Source: Cupriavidus alkaliphilus (GTDB lineage: Bacteria > Pseudomonadota > Gammaproteobacteria > Burkholderiales > Burkholderiaceae). From it: 64,000 nucleotides of DNA. Location of the stretch: NCBI RefSeq assembly GCF_900094595.1, contig NZ_FMAD01000005.1, positions 124,001 to 188,000 on the forward strand. Reading direction: 5' to 3'. Both the position numbers and the translations under genes were made by a program. The notes under the pieces are model-generated. The model was not told the DNA's origin, searched no databases, and worked only from the letters and a program-made list of their open reading frames with translations. Of this stretch, positions 33,966 to 44,621 are shown piece after piece (the first letter of the stretch is position 1; every line of letters starts with the position of its first letter).

Positions 33966-36900
33966 TTGCGCCTGGTGCTTGCGCGCATGCGGAGCCCGCT
34001 TGGACGCCTTGGGTCGCGTTCCATCACGGCGGGCACGGTGCTTCTTGGAGCGCTGACGACGGCTGTCGTCTATGCGTTCTGCACCGATCTGCTGGAACGG
34101 GATGTGCGGCTGCGCTTCGAGAGCGATACCGGCGACGTGGTCCAGCAGATCGATACGCGGATCCGGCTCTATACCGACGTGCTGGTCACGATGCAGGCGC
34201 TGTTCGGTGCCAGCGACGATGTCTCGCGCGGCGAGTTTCGCGACTTTGTCGTCGGCCTGAACCTGCCGCAGCGCTACCCCGGTTTCCAGACCCTGAACTA
34301 CGCGCCCTATGTGCCGGCGCCGGAGGTCGATGCGTTTATCGCCCGGCAGCGCAATGATCCGATCCTGCGCGAGGCCGGCGTGACGTTCAGCATCCGGCCT
34401 CCCGGCCCGCGGCCGGGCTACTTCGTCCTGACCTATGTCGAGCCGCTCGACACCAACCTGCGGTCCATCGGCGTCGACATGGGTGCCGAACCGCGCCGCC
34501 TCGCCGCGCTGGAGCGCGCCCGCGATACCGGGCACCCGGTGAGCAGCGGCCGGCTGATCTTCAGCGACGCCAAGGATCCTCATGTGGGGATTGCCCTGCG
34601 CCTGCCGGTGTATCGCAGGGCGCTGAACCTGGATTCCGTGGAGGCGCGCCGCGCCGCTTACGTCGGGTCGGTCGGTGCCGGCATTCGCGTGGCGGATTTG
34701 CTCAAGGACCTGGTCAGCAACCAGAACCTGCGCCCGATCCGCTTTCGCGTCTATGATGCCGGCGACATCGCGGCGCCAGCCGATCCCCTCTCCGCCAACA
34801 ACCTCCTTTACGACAGCCGCACGGGGTTGGCGACGCCGCGGCCGGGCCGTGCCGCGCAAGGCCGCGCAGCGCCTCGCGCGGGCACGCCGGCGGCCGAACC
34901 GGCGGCCAGCCGGGACGACCTGGCCAAGAGCGTCGAGCGCAACTTCGGCGGACGGCGCTGGGTCATTGCCTTCGCCGCCGACTCGACCGCAAGCGGCGGC
35001 CCGCAACGCTATCTGCCGACGCTGGTGATCATTTCCGGGATGATCATCACCGTGCTGCTGGGCTGGCTGGCCTACGCCTTGTCCAGTTCGCGTGCACGGG
35101 CCGTAGCCGTAGCCGACCAGATGACGCACAGCCTGCGCGAAAGCCAGGCCGCGCTGGCCGAGGCGCAGCAGATAGCCCAACTCGGCGACTGGCGCATCGA
35201 CCTGGGCAAGGACGTCGCCCACTTTTCACGGGAGATGGGTCGCTTGCTGGGCTGGCGCGGCCACAGGCCGACACCGGACACGCTGTTCCAGGCGATCGAG
35301 ACCAGCCATCGCGCGGTGTTGCGGGAACGGATGGAAAAAGCCGCGCGGGACCTTCAGCCGTTCGAGCTCGAGTGCCCTTACCGTACGCAACGTGGACAGC
35401 GCGGCTGGTTGCATCTGATCTGCCACGCGCAGGGTCCGGCGGGCAGCAGTACCGCCTTGCGCGGCACGGCACAGGATATCAGCCAGCGCAAGTCGGCAGA
35501 ACAGGCCCGCGCGCAAGAGCACCAGATCGCCCTGCACCTGGCCACGGCCGACAGTGAAGCCGAAGTGCTCGAGGACATCGTCCACACGCTGCTGGAAGGC
35601 ATGGAATGGGAGGCCGGCGCATTCTGGCCGGCCGACGAGGGCCATGGCAACAAGCTGCCGCAGGTATGCCTGAGCCGCGCCAAGGCGCTCGAGCCATGGC
35701 TCGCTTCGCGCCCTGCCCGTGCGCCGGATGCCACGGCCATCACGGCGCCACAATGGTATGCGGGGCTGCATGACGTGGCCAGCCATGCGCAAGCCGGTTG
35801 GCTCGCAAGTGGTGGCATCCGCACGGTATTCGCCTTTCCGCTGAGCCGGGGTCACGTCACCCTTGGCGTGGTCGAACTCTATTCCCGCACCCGGCGCAGC
35901 GTCGATGTCCATGCGCTGGCGATGGCCGGCGGCATTGCCAGCCAGACCGGGCATTTCCTGCTGCGGCGGCAGGCCGAGGAAAACCTGCGTTTCATCGCCA
36001 ATCACGATGCCCTGACCGGCCTGCCCAACCGGCTGATGTTCAAGGCCGAGTTCGAAAAGGCCCTGGCACGCGCCCGCGCCGGCGGGCAGGCGCTGCACGT
36101 GATCTTCGTCGACCTGGACGAATTCAAGGTGGTCAATGACACCATCGGCCACAACGCCGGAGATGCCGTGCTCCGCGAAATGGCCGAGCGGCTTCGCCAG
36201 GGCCTGCCCGAGGTGGAGCTGATTACACGCTTCGGCGGCGACGAGTTTGTCGTGCTGCTCGACCCCAAAGGCGATTCGGCGATTCTCGCCCGGACCATCT
36301 CGCAGCTACAGGCCGTGCTCACACCCGCCTTTGTCATCAATGATTCCGAAATGCGGATGACCGCCAGCATCGGCATCAGCTCGTTCCCCGAAGACGGCGA
36401 CGACTGGCAAACCCTGCTCAAGCATGCCGACCTGGCCATGTACGGCGCCAAGCAGCTGGGCAAGAACGGCTATCAGTTCTATTGCCGCGGCATGAGCACG
36501 ACCTTGCAGCGGCGCATCGACATGGAGTCGCACCTGCACCGCGCGCTCGAGAATGATGAGTTCGTGCTCTATTACCAGCCGCGTATCGCGCTGGCATCCG
36601 GCACCTGCACCGCAGTCGAGGCACTGATCCGCTGGCGCCACCCGGAGCTTGGCCTGGTCATGCCCGCCGACTTCATTCCCTTCGCCGAGCAAAGCGGCGC
36701 CATCGTAGAGATCGGGGCGTGGGCGTTGCGCGAAGCGTGCCGCCAGAATGCCACGTGGCTGGCCCAGGGCCTGCCGCCGGTCAGGGTTTCGGTCAATCTC
36801 TCCGCCCGGCAGTTCGCCGACAAAGCGCTCAGGCTGACCATCATCGATGCGCTGCGCCAGGCGGCCCTGCCAGGCAACCTGCTGGAGCTGGAGCTGACCG

Positions 36901-37325
36901 AAAGCATGGTCATGCGCGATGCCGAACAGGCGTCGAACTGGTTGTCGCGCCTGAAGCGAACCGGCGTGCGCCTGGCCATCGATGATTTCGGTACCGGTTA
37001 TTCCTCGCTCGCCTACCTGAGCCGCTTCCCCATCGATACGGTCAAGATCGACCGCAGCTTTGTCCGTTATGTTCCGGAGAGCCGCAGCGACACGCAGATC
37101 ACCAGCGCGGTGATCGGCCTGGGCCACCGGCTCGGCCTCGAGGTCGTCGCCGAGGGCGTGGAGAACGAGGCACAGCTTGAGTTCCTGCGCCGCGAAGGCT
37201 GCGACGAAGTGCAGGGCTACTACTTCAGCCATCCCCTGCCGCCGGCGAAGATCACTGCCTTCCTCGCCAGCCGCATGGAGAATGGCCCCGATTTCGCACG
37301 GGGCCAGGAACCGATGCGCGCCTGA
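33966..37325 (+). CDS. Membrane CHASE/PAS/GAF/GGDEF/EAL signalling protein
   Basis: A 1119-residue protein for c-di-GMP turnover. Order: a transmembrane helix (about 21-41), a periplasmic CHASE domain (RYPGFQTLNYAPYVP), a second transmembrane helix (about 350-370, LVIISGMIITVLLGWLAYAL), a PAS-type domain (QLGDWRIDLG), a GAF-like domain, GGDEF (intact RFGGDEF near 757) and EAL (EALIRW near 883; DDFGTGYSS and EGVEN conserved). Both catalytic domains look intact. An I-site RxxD is not obvious. The start is a TTG with GGGGAGA upstream; an ATG seven codons in is possible. It is a single-gene unit. The CHASE ligand is unknown. Confidence 0.9.
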   Translation: MRLVLARMRSPLGRLGSRSITAGTVLLGALTTAVVYAFCTDLLERDVRLRFESDTGDVVQQIDTRIRLYTDVLVTMQALFGASDDVSRGEFRDFVVGLNLPQRYPGFQTLNYAPYVPAPEVDAFIARQRNDPILREAGVTFSIRPPGPRPGYFVLTYVEPLDTNLRSIGVDMGAEPRRLAALERARDTGHPVSSGRLIFSDAKDPHVGIALRLPVYRRALNLDSVEARRAAYVGSVGAGIRVADLLKDLVSNQNLRPIRFRVYDAGDIAAPADPLSANNLLYDSRTGLATPRPGRAAQGRAAPRAGTPAAEPAASRDDLAKSVERNFGGRRWVIAFAADSTASGGPQRYLPTLVIISGMIITVLLGWLAYALSSSRARAVAVADQMTHSLRESQAALAEAQQIAQLGDWRIDLGKDVAHFSREMGRLLGWRGHRPTPDTLFQAIETSHRAVLRERMEKAARDLQPFELECPYRTQRGQRGWLHLICHAQGPAGSSTALRGTAQDISQRKSAEQARAQEHQIALHLATADSEAEVLEDIVHTLLEGMEWEAGAFWPADEGHGNKLPQVCLSRAKALEPWLASRPARAPDATAITAPQWYAGLHDVASHAQAGWLASGGIRTVFAFPLSRGHVTLGVVELYSRTRRSVDVHALAMAGGIASQTGHFLLRRQAEENLRFIANHDALTGLPNRLMFKAEFEKALARARAGGQALHVIFVDLDEFKVVNDTIGHNAGDAVLREMAERLRQGLPEVELITRFGGDEFVVLLDPKGDSAILARTISQLQAVLTPAFVINDSEMRMTASIGISSFPEDGDDWQTLLKHADLAMYGAKQLGKNGYQFYCRGMSTTLQRRIDMESHLHRALENDEFVLYYQPRIALASGTCTAVEALIRWRHPELGLVMPADFIPFAEQSGAIVEIGAWALREACRQNATWLAQGLPPVRVSVNLSARQFADKALRLTIIDALRQAALPGNLLELELTESMVMRDAEQASNWLSRLKRTGVRLAIDDFGTGYSSLAYLSRFPIDTVKIDRSFVRYVPESRSDTQITSAVIGLGHRLGLEVVAEGVENEAQLEFLRREGCDEVQGYYFSHPLPPAKITAFLASRMENGPDFARGQEPMRA

Positions 37326-37399
37326 CCGAGGCCAGGCGCGCGTCCGTGTCGTCGCAATGCAGGCAGTCCAAGACCAGCAAAAAGAGAGGAAACTGAATC

Positions 37400-38032
37400 A
37401 TGCATGAACGTACTGTGCAAGCCATGTGGCAAGACATCGATGCCCTCGATTTCTCGAGGATGAAGGCCAAGCTGCTGCACCAGCAGCATCGGGACTGGAC
37501 CCCGGCGTCCCTGGAGCAGGCCGAGGACGGCTACCGCCAGTTCCTGAAGCTGGCTGCGAAGTATCCGGAAACACCGGCCGTGCCCAGCGAGCTGGTCGAT
37601 GCCTTCTGGCACGCCCACATCCTGGATACCCGGCGCTATGCCGACGACTGCATGCGCATCTTCGGCCGCGTCCTGCATCACGATCCCTACGTCGGCATCG
37701 ATGGCCCGGAAGACGAGGCGCGCCTGATGGCGATGGCCGCCTCGAGCGATGCGCTGAACATGCGCGAGTTCGGCAACCCGCTCACCTCCGCGGCGTACTG
37801 CGCCCGCGCTGCAACCGACAACGCCGCGTATTGCGCGCGCATGAGCGAAAAGCAGGATGCCGCGTACTGTGCGCGGCTGGCTGAAAGCAAGGATGCCGCC
37901 TACTGTGCTCGCCTGGCGACGGATAAGGCTGCCTACTGCGCGCGGGAAGCGGAAAGCGGGGTGGGACGGGTGCACGCGGTCACTACGAAGCCCGCTTATT
38001 GCGCGGTGACTTCGCCGCGTGGTGTTGCTTGA
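37400..38032 (+). CDS. GRPD-like protein with C-terminal AAYCAR repeats
   Basis: A 210-residue protein in two parts. Residues 1-110 resemble the glycine-rich-domain/DUF1399-like helical domain, with the marker segment AFWHAHILDTRRYADDC. Residues 131-202 carry five copies of AAYCAR spaced 11-12 residues apart plus a degenerate PAYCAV. The repeats put a Tyr-Cys pair at regular intervals and are joined by short charged linkers. No signal peptide is visible. The start has AGAGGA about 10 bp upstream. A good terminator follows at 38134. The repeated part could be a metal-binding array, a modified-peptide core or a structural repeat; no maturation enzyme is next to it. Confidence 0.8.
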   Translation: MHERTVQAMWQDIDALDFSRMKAKLLHQQHRDWTPASLEQAEDGYRQFLKLAAKYPETPAVPSELVDAFWHAHILDTRRYADDCMRIFGRVLHHDPYVGIDGPEDEARLMAMAASSDALNMREFGNPLTSAAYCARAATDNAAYCARMSEKQDAAYCARLAESKDAAYCARLATDKAAYCAREAESGVGRVHAVTTKPAYCAVTSPRGVA

Positions 38033-38133
38033 CATCGGATGAGAAGGCACTCATCACATTAGCCCGAGTGTACATATAGCGACCACTGGTACAACCTGCA
38101 GATCGCTCCCCGTTATCTGTCAGGTGATTGTGA

Positions 38134-38160
38134 ATGCGCGGCTTTGCCGCGCATTTTTTT
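38134..38160 (+). terminator. Rho-independent terminator
   Basis: A perfect 9-bp stem (ATGCGCGGC / GCCGCGCAT) with a TTT loop is followed by seven T residues. It lies about 100 bp after the stop of the repeat protein gene and before the convergent SDR gene. The T run is on the plus strand only. Confidence 0.9.
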
Positions 38161-38201
38161 AATCAGTCCGCGAAATCCATGGCTTCGGACTGGTCATGTC
38201 T

Positions 38202-38963
<762 letters not shown>

Positions 38964-39005
38964 GAGGTTCTCCTTGATCGGGTTGCGTAGTACGTATCGG
39001 TTGGG

Positions 39006-39746
39006 TCAGTACGGGCTGGCGGTGGGGCGTACGACGATCTCGCTGACGTCGACGTCGGCGGGCTGCCCGACCGCGTAAGCAATGGCGCGGGCGATGGCGT
39101 CGGGCGTGATGGCGATGCGGCGGAACTCCTGCATCGCCGTGCGCGCGGTGTCGTCGGAGATCGTGTCGGCCAGTTCGGATTCCACAACGCCCGGGCAGAT
39201 CACTGTCACGCGGATCTTGTCGGTTTCCTGGCGCAGCCCGTCCGAGATGGCGCGAACGGCAAACTTGGTAGCGCAGTAGACCGCGGCGGTCGGCGACACG
39301 GAAAGGCCGCCAATCGAAGAAATATTGATGATCTGGCCGTGGCCTTGCGCTTCCATCGCCGGCAGCACCGCGGCAATGCCGTGCAGCACGCCGCGGACGT
39401 TCACATCGATCATCCGGTTCCACTCGCCTAGCTTGAGGGCGTTGAGCGGCGAAAGCGGCATCACGCCTGCGTTGTTGATCAGCACGTCGATGCGGCCGAA
39501 AGCGTCGAGCGCGAAGCGCGCGAATGCCGCCACGTCATCAGCCGAAGTCACGTCGAGTTCGCGATAGCGAACCATGCCCCCGGACGCTGCAATCGATTGC
39601 GTCAGCCCGGCGAGCCTGTCGGTGCGGCGCGCGCCAATCACGAGGCGGTGTCCTTGCGCGGCGAGCAAACGGGCCGCGCCCTCGCCAATGCCGCTGCTGG
39701 CGCCGGTGATCAGAATAACTTTCGATTCGCTGGATGTGTTTGCCAT
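39006..39746 (-). CDS. SDR family oxidoreductase
   Basis: A 246-residue SDR with TGASSGIG, NNAG, ISSIGGL and YCATK. GARRTDR after the second strand indicates NADP. It resembles the YdfG/serine-3-dehydrogenase branch, many of which are general carbonyl reductases. It is the first gene of the unit with the SDR at 38202. The AraC-family gene starts about 250 bp away in the other direction and probably controls it, as SDR/AraC pairs of this type are common in Burkholderiales. Confidence 0.87.
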   Translation of the reverse strand: MANTSSESKVILITGASSGIGEGAARLLAAQGHRLVIGARRTDRLAGLTQSIAASGGMVRYRELDVTSADDVAAFARFALDAFGRIDVLINNAGVMPLSPLNALKLGEWNRMIDVNVRGVLHGIAAVLPAMEAQGHGQIINISSIGGLSVSPTAAVYCATKFAVRAISDGLRQETDKIRVTVICPGVVESELADTISDDTARTAMQEFRRIAITPDAIARAIAYAVGQPADVDVSEIVVRPTASPY

Positions 39747-39997
39747 CTTGCATACTCCTATTGCTGGTTCGGATCGGGCCGCCGGTGCCCACGCTTTTCC
39801 GCAGGAACCTTCTGTGCCCGGTTACGGCTCTCAATGAAGCGAAATGGTTCGTCGGCCGGTGAGTGAATGATAGGGATGACGGGTCTTCAGGCGAAGACAC
39901 GGACCGATGCCGTTATTGCCTATTCCTATCAAGTGCGCTGGCACCTCTCGCGAGGCGGGGCTACAATTGCGCCTGTAGCGAACAACAGGAGACTGCG

Positions 39998-40924
39998 GTG
40001 TCGAAGGTCCGCTCCCCCGCTTCCGTCAGGATGGTCCGCCTTATCGAGACGCTGGCGCCTAACGAGGGATACACCCAGTCGGCGCTGGAAAGTGTCCGGC
40101 TGATGCGTTCCGACCGGCCGCTCGGGCGCACGCCGGTGCTGTACGAGCCGAGCATCGTGATCGTTTGCCAGGGCCGCAAGCTGGGCTTTCTGGGCAATCA
40201 GGTCTATGTCTACGACGCACAGCACTATCTCGTGCTGTCCGTACCGCTGCCGTTTTCGACGGAAACCCAGGCCTCGCCAGAGGAACCCATGCTCGCGGTG
40301 TCCATCCGCCTCGACCTTATCGAACTCAGCGAGCTGATCACGCAGATCGGTGCAGTGGGTCATCTTCCTGACGAGCCGCCCAATGGCATGGTGTCTACCC
40401 GGCTTGACGAGAATCTGGCCGGCGCAACAGTCCGGTTGCTGGAGGCCTTGACGGTGCCAATGGATGCGCAGATTCTGGGCCCGAGCCTGGTGCGGGAGAT
40501 CTGCTACCGCGTACTGACGGGCGCGCAGGGCGGCGCGATGCGTGCCGCGCTTGCCCACCACGGACGTTTCGGTCGCGTCGCGAAGGCGCTGAAGCGGATT
40601 CACACCGACTATGCGACGCCACTCAATGTGACGTGCCTGGCCAAAGAAGCCGGCATGAGCGTGCCGGCATTCCACGCCAACTTCCGCACCGTGACGCAAA
40701 CTTCGCCGATCCAGTACATCAAGTCCACCCGCCTTCACCAGGCGCGGCTGATGATGATTCGCGATGGCGTCACCGCCGCGGCAGCTGCGGGACGCGTCGG
40801 CTATGAAAGCACCTCGCAGTTCAGCAGGGAGTTCAAGCGCCTTTTCGGGAGGACGCCGGTTGAAGAGGCGCGCGACATGCGCGAGTCGTTCACCCTTTCG
40901 CCGGCGGTTCGCTTCGGTGCCTAG
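39998..40924 (+). CDS. AraC-family transcriptional regulator
   Basis: A 308-residue regulator. The N-terminal AraC_N cupin-like domain (YEPSIVIVCQGRKLGFLGNQVYVYD) is followed by a C-terminal double helix-turn-helix (LNVTCLAKEAGMSVPAFHANF, then AAAGRVGYESTSQFSREFKRLFG). The GTG start at 39998 is chosen because CAGGAGA lies 7 bp upstream; the open frame from 39863 has no family similarity. It diverges from two SDR genes. Effector unknown. Confidence 0.88.
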   Translation: MSKVRSPASVRMVRLIETLAPNEGYTQSALESVRLMRSDRPLGRTPVLYEPSIVIVCQGRKLGFLGNQVYVYDAQHYLVLSVPLPFSTETQASPEEPMLAVSIRLDLIELSELITQIGAVGHLPDEPPNGMVSTRLDENLAGATVRLLEALTVPMDAQILGPSLVREICYRVLTGAQGGAMRAALAHHGRFGRVAKALKRIHTDYATPLNVTCLAKEAGMSVPAFHANFRTVTQTSPIQYIKSTRLHQARLMMIRDGVTAAAAAGRVGYESTSQFSREFKRLFGRTPVEEARDMRESFTLSPAVRFGA

Positions 40925-41239
40925 GCAATGCCTACCGGGCCACGTCCTGTACGGAACCGGAATTCGTGAGACTACGTGCTTTTCTGTGAGACTAGACATT
41001 TGGAATTAGTGCGACTGCCGCGCGCTTGCCTAGAGACCAAGCGGGCTGCGCGCTAGGAGCGCGAAACCCGCTTCCCTACAGTCCCGTACTTGTGGGGAAG
41101 CACTGACCGGGGGGCGCATTTGACTGCTGCCGGCCATTTGCGGCCGTTCGTCCACTATCTCAGACGGACACTCAAACGTCGGCTCCACATCAGACTACGG
41201 ACATTCCCCCGCGAATTACATAGGAGCGTTATGGGCCGC
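40925..41239. other. Intergenic region at the left edge of the decayed island
   Basis: No coding pattern is seen. GTGAGACTA occurs twice (near 40964 and 40987), a short direct repeat that might mark an old insertion end. GC content falls from here on compared with the left 40 kb. Confidence 0.35.
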
Positions 41240-42014
41240 CTACTCCCATGCGCTTGAACAGCGGATGTAGTGTCTTGGCACGCTACCCCAACGCGCGGGG
41301 GTGGTCGCAATCGGCGTCGCGAACGGAGCGACAGGAACATCCCGCGTCAGCAGGTTGGCCATCGCGTCGAAGTCCGCCTGACTTACGTCGGCATAGAAGG
41401 CCAACTTGGTATTGGCGCGGTACGTCGCGGAGCTGCTGCGCTGGTCGATGCGCAGCGCGCCGACCACCGCCGGATCCGCCAGAAGCTGCGGGCTAACAAG
41501 CTCTCCAGCGTTTTCCGGCGATTGGATGTAGGCGACACCGGGAACCCCCGACTTCGGCATGAAGGCCGTGAGCTAGACCAGCTTGGCCAGCTTTTCCGGC
41601 ACACGCTCTGCCACTGCCGTGGCCACGACTCCGCCCATACGGTGCGCCACCAGCACCACCTTGTCGTGCCCCGATGCGCGGACCTGGTCAATGGTGGCGA
41701 TGACGCTGTTGGCGTAGTCGTCGAGCGTGGTGCCCGAACGCGGCCGGATCGAGCGGCCTGACGTCGTAGGAAGTCGGGAAGCGTGTGTTCAGGCCGTGCG
41801 CTGGAAGGTCACGTGCTACCGCGCAATGTCCCTTGGCAGCCAGCAACGGAATCACGCGTTCGTAGGTCGACGCACCGTGCCATGCGCCATGAACCAAGAC
41901 GAACGCCGGTGCCAAGACATCTTCCGCCTGGTTGCCATCGCAGGCGGCCAAGCCGACGCCCACAGCAGTGCCTGCCGCAAACTTCATAGAATCTCGTCTG
42001 GTGTTGTGTCCCAT
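41240..42014 (-). pseudogene. Alpha/beta hydrolase pseudogene (Tat-type leader)
   Basis: The minus strand encodes an alpha/beta hydrolase starting MGHNTRRDSMKFAAG, a twin-arginine-type leader, with LVHGAWHGASTYERVIPLLA. It is broken in several ways: a frameshift near 41730 (the frame changes between PLDPAAFG and TTLDDYANS), an in-frame TAG at 41573-41575 in KLV*LTAFMPKSG, and the nucleophile elbow reads AHRMGG where active relatives have Ser, an Arg replacement at codon 41639-41641. The 3' end leaves similarity after RHYIRC and stops early. Loss of the catalytic Ser plus nonsense and frameshift changes show a dead gene, not a sequencing slip. Confidence 0.85.
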
Positions 42015-42099
42015 GTTGTCTCCTGGGTCTGAGGAAGCCATGTTGTGCTGGCTTGGTCGAGACTCTAGGCAGACCCCTGTTGGGCCGGCAACCGGCCTT

Positions 42100-42834
42100 G
42101 CTTGCGAGCGCAAGCGACTTGTCTGAGAGTGCAGCGACGAGGGCGGCGTCACTCCGAATCGCGCCGCCACGCGCTGGGTGCCACGCCGAAGACGTCGCTG
42201 CTGGATTTGCCCAGGGCCGGAATCCATTGCGGCCGACAGCGTGGCGCGCAGCAAACCGACCAGGGCCTGAGCGATGTGTGCGGCGTCAGCGGCACGGATA
42301 TCGCTTCGCCACTGCGACAGCGGCTGCATCTGGCTCACCAGCAAGTGTGCTGGCGCGGTCTCGGGCAGTCGCAGAGGGCGCCCATCGAAGGACGGGGTAT
42401 CCCGGCCGTTCAGCACCGAATGGGGAACCGCCAGCGACAGCAAGTCAGTTTGCTCCGGTTGCTTGAGCTTGAAAGGCCGGCAACTGTCAAAGAGCAGCAA
42501 ATGCCCCGGCGCCGCCGCTACCTCCAGTCCGTTTTGCTCAACGCGGGCGTTGCCCGACAGGTAGAGATTCACGAAGAAGACAGGCGAACCACCTCGAGAT
42601 ACGGCGGCGGACGTTCGCCACGTGTCATGCGACGGGCCGCGTACCTCATTGAACGCAAGACAATCGATCGTGCGGTGGGTCATCGCTGCCTGAAAGTCGT
42701 CCACGCGGTTCAGTTGGGGGGTCATATGCTCGCGCGGAGATGTCGCGCCAGAACTCCCTGCGTTGCCTGCTGGGAATGGCAAGTGACGTCCAACTGTCAT
42801 ACATGCGCGTCATGCTCCGTAAAAGCGCCGCCAA
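42100..42834 (-). pseudogene. AraC-family regulator pseudogene
   Basis: Minus-strand remnants of an AraC-type regulator. An N-terminal piece (SLAIPSRQRREFWRDISAR) lies in one frame from 42834. The AraC-binding domain continues in another frame from about 42725 (HRTIDCLAFNEVRG, FFVNLYLSGNARVEQNGLEV, HLLLFDSCRPFKLKQPEQTD). Only a fragment of the helix-turn-helix region (RVAARFGVTP) remains before the sequence degenerates. A frameshift near 42735 and loss of most of the DNA-binding domain make it non-functional. It probably once regulated the adjacent hydrolase, also dead. Confidence 0.75.
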
Positions 42835-43486
42835 GGAGCAGAGAAAAACTCAAAGATCTTTTCCTGACGGACATAGGCGTCGAGTAAAAAGGCGGGACAA
42901 CAGGCGAGCAAAGCATCGCACTCCCTTACCTCCAGAATGCGCTGCATATCCCTCCAAACGCCCAATCACCTTGGCCATCCCGGGATGAAGAGCTGGCCAT
43001 TGAGCCCGCGGCCGGTAGGGAGAATTGGGGCTGAACGCGCGTATGCGCCTGCTGCTTACGGCTCCTTTCCGACGATCGGAGGACACCATCTCAGTCGGCT
43101 CAGACGTGTCCGGATCATGCAACACGCTCACGCGAAACAGCGAACGGCCTTGCTGCGTTGGTTACGCTTCGATCGCAAGCGGGTCATTCGTTCGCCCCGC
43201 GCAGATCAGCCTCGCAGAAGGGTCTTACTGATGGTGCTTTGACCGCGCCCCCTGACCTTATAGGGTGGATTGTCTTGTCAACCCCCACCTTCGTAGTTAT
43301 CGGTCTATTGTCTTGACATGCCGACATAAGCACTTCTTACACGGCAACAAAGAACATTTCATGGCCAAACATTGAATTAATGCGTTCGGGCTGAGGCAAT
43401 ATGGCGCGGCATTACGTCATCAAACTGACACACGCGGCGGACAGACATCCCGCCATCTATAAAAATTAAGCGCAAGGACGAGTGGC
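42835..43486. other. Intergenic region upstream of the six-gene operon
   Basis: About 650 bp without a credible gene. It is markedly AT-richer toward the right. A candidate promoter lies at 43313-43341, and a TATAAAAATT block occurs at 43458-43467 shortly before the first start codon. No precursor-peptide gene with a ribosome site was found here. Confidence 0.4.
43313..43341 (+). promoter_or_regulatory. Possible sigma-70 promoter of the six-gene operon
   Basis: TTGACA at 43313-43318 is followed about 17 bp later by a weak -10-like CTTACA/TTACAC. It is the only consensus -35 hexamer near the operon, about 170 bp before the start codon at 43487. Eye-based and tentative. Confidence 0.3.
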
Positions 43487-44611
43487 ATGTCTGTCAGCAG
43501 AGTCGGGACGGCGGAGGAGGAGTATCTGGTCTTTGGAAAGCGGTTCCAGATCCATGCGCCGCAAAGCTTGTGGGCCAGCTATTTCAACTACTTCAGCGAC
43601 AGCTACGAGCCGGCTCATCAAGAACAAAGGGCCTTGGCAGACACTACCGTCATTCGCGTACGCTACGTTGATCGCACAGATATTCTCTCGTCGATTACGA
43701 ACAGCGAAAAACGCGTTGCTTTCCATCTGTCATCGAACTACGGCCACTGGAATATTGTTGGCTATGGCGACGGCCACGATATGGTATTGCCGGAATACGG
43801 GCTGGCAATTCAATATTTCGAAGACGGCCACGTCGACATATTCAGCGACTGTCCACCGCATCCTCGATCAATGGAACTGGTATTCCATGTCGCGCGGAAC
43901 ATCAGCCTCTATTCGCTGGACCGTCGAAACACTCTGCTATGCCATGCAAGCGGCGTGGCCTTCGATAACCGCATCGTGCTATTTGGCGGGAACAAGGGCG
44001 CGGGGAAGTCAACGCTCTTCATAGAGGCCGTCTCCAGTGGTGGAGCGCCCTTCGCGAACGATCGCACCGCAATCGATATATCTACCGGCACCGCAACTTC
44101 TTGGCCTAGCTATCTCAGCTATTGCGAAGGCACCATCGGGGACTATGGGCATCTGACGCGAGCCTTCCTCGACTACGAACAGGACTCGCTGTCGGTGGGA
44201 ATGAAGCGGTGGGGCACAGTGCTTCGGCGCGACTATAGCCAGGACGCCAAGCGGATCATCCCGCCCCACTTTCTGACGCGTGCGCTGAACCGTCGTTACT
44301 GTCAGAACGGCTACATCGCCGCGATGGTTGTACCTCGGTTGGATCCTGGGCTGACGACACCGTTCAAGTGTTCAGGTCCGCTAGAGATGGCGGCACTGAC
44401 CCCTGCTGAGGCCACTGCGCTTCGCATGCCCCAGGAGGATCCTGACATCCCTCGGTGGCACGGCCGCGGGACTACCTTGTCGAACACGTCCGGCAGTGAC
44501 AGCGGAGTTGCACTGCTGCGCAAACTCGCGGTACCGGCCTATCGCATCGAAATGAATCCCAAAAGCGGAAAAGAGCAGTTCGTTAGTTTCCTCAAAACAA
44601 TAATGCAATAA
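43487..44611 (+). CDS. HPr kinase-like P-loop protein
   Basis: A 374-residue protein. The middle carries an HprK-type kinase core: LLCHASGVAFDNRIVLFGG, the P-loop GGNKGAGKST (about residues 166-175) and FANDRTAID after it. The N-terminal 150 residues and the C-terminal third have no family I recognise. True HPr kinases carry an upstream DRTGG-type domain and act on HPr Ser46; this protein is of the HprK-like tailoring type found in peptide and secondary-metabolite clusters, including phosphorylated lasso peptides. AAGGACGA precedes the ATG. It heads a compact six-gene operon, so it probably phosphorylates an intermediate or product. Confidence 0.75.
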   Translation: MSVSRVGTAEEEYLVFGKRFQIHAPQSLWASYFNYFSDSYEPAHQEQRALADTTVIRVRYVDRTDILSSITNSEKRVAFHLSSNYGHWNIVGYGDGHDMVLPEYGLAIQYFEDGHVDIFSDCPPHPRSMELVFHVARNISLYSLDRRNTLLCHASGVAFDNRIVLFGGNKGAGKSTLFIEAVSSGGAPFANDRTAIDISTGTATSWPSYLSYCEGTIGDYGHLTRAFLDYEQDSLSVGMKRWGTVLRRDYSQDAKRIIPPHFLTRALNRRYCQNGYIAAMVVPRLDPGLTTPFKCSGPLEMAALTPAEATALRMPQEDPDIPRWHGRGTTLSNTSGSDSGVALLRKLAVPAYRIEMNPKSGKEQFVSFLKTIMQ

Positions 44612-44621
44612 GGAGCTTACC

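Noticed and set aside
37790..38005. AAYCAR repeat DNA as a CRISPR-like array
   Set aside because: The repeats are in frame, only 15-18 bp, differ in codons and lie within a coding region; no cas genes are near.
41688..42800. A single 370-residue minus-strand frame joining AraC-like and hydrolase-like parts
   Set aside because: It is a chance fusion of two decayed genes in one frame; the parts belong to different families and contain frameshifts relative to relatives.
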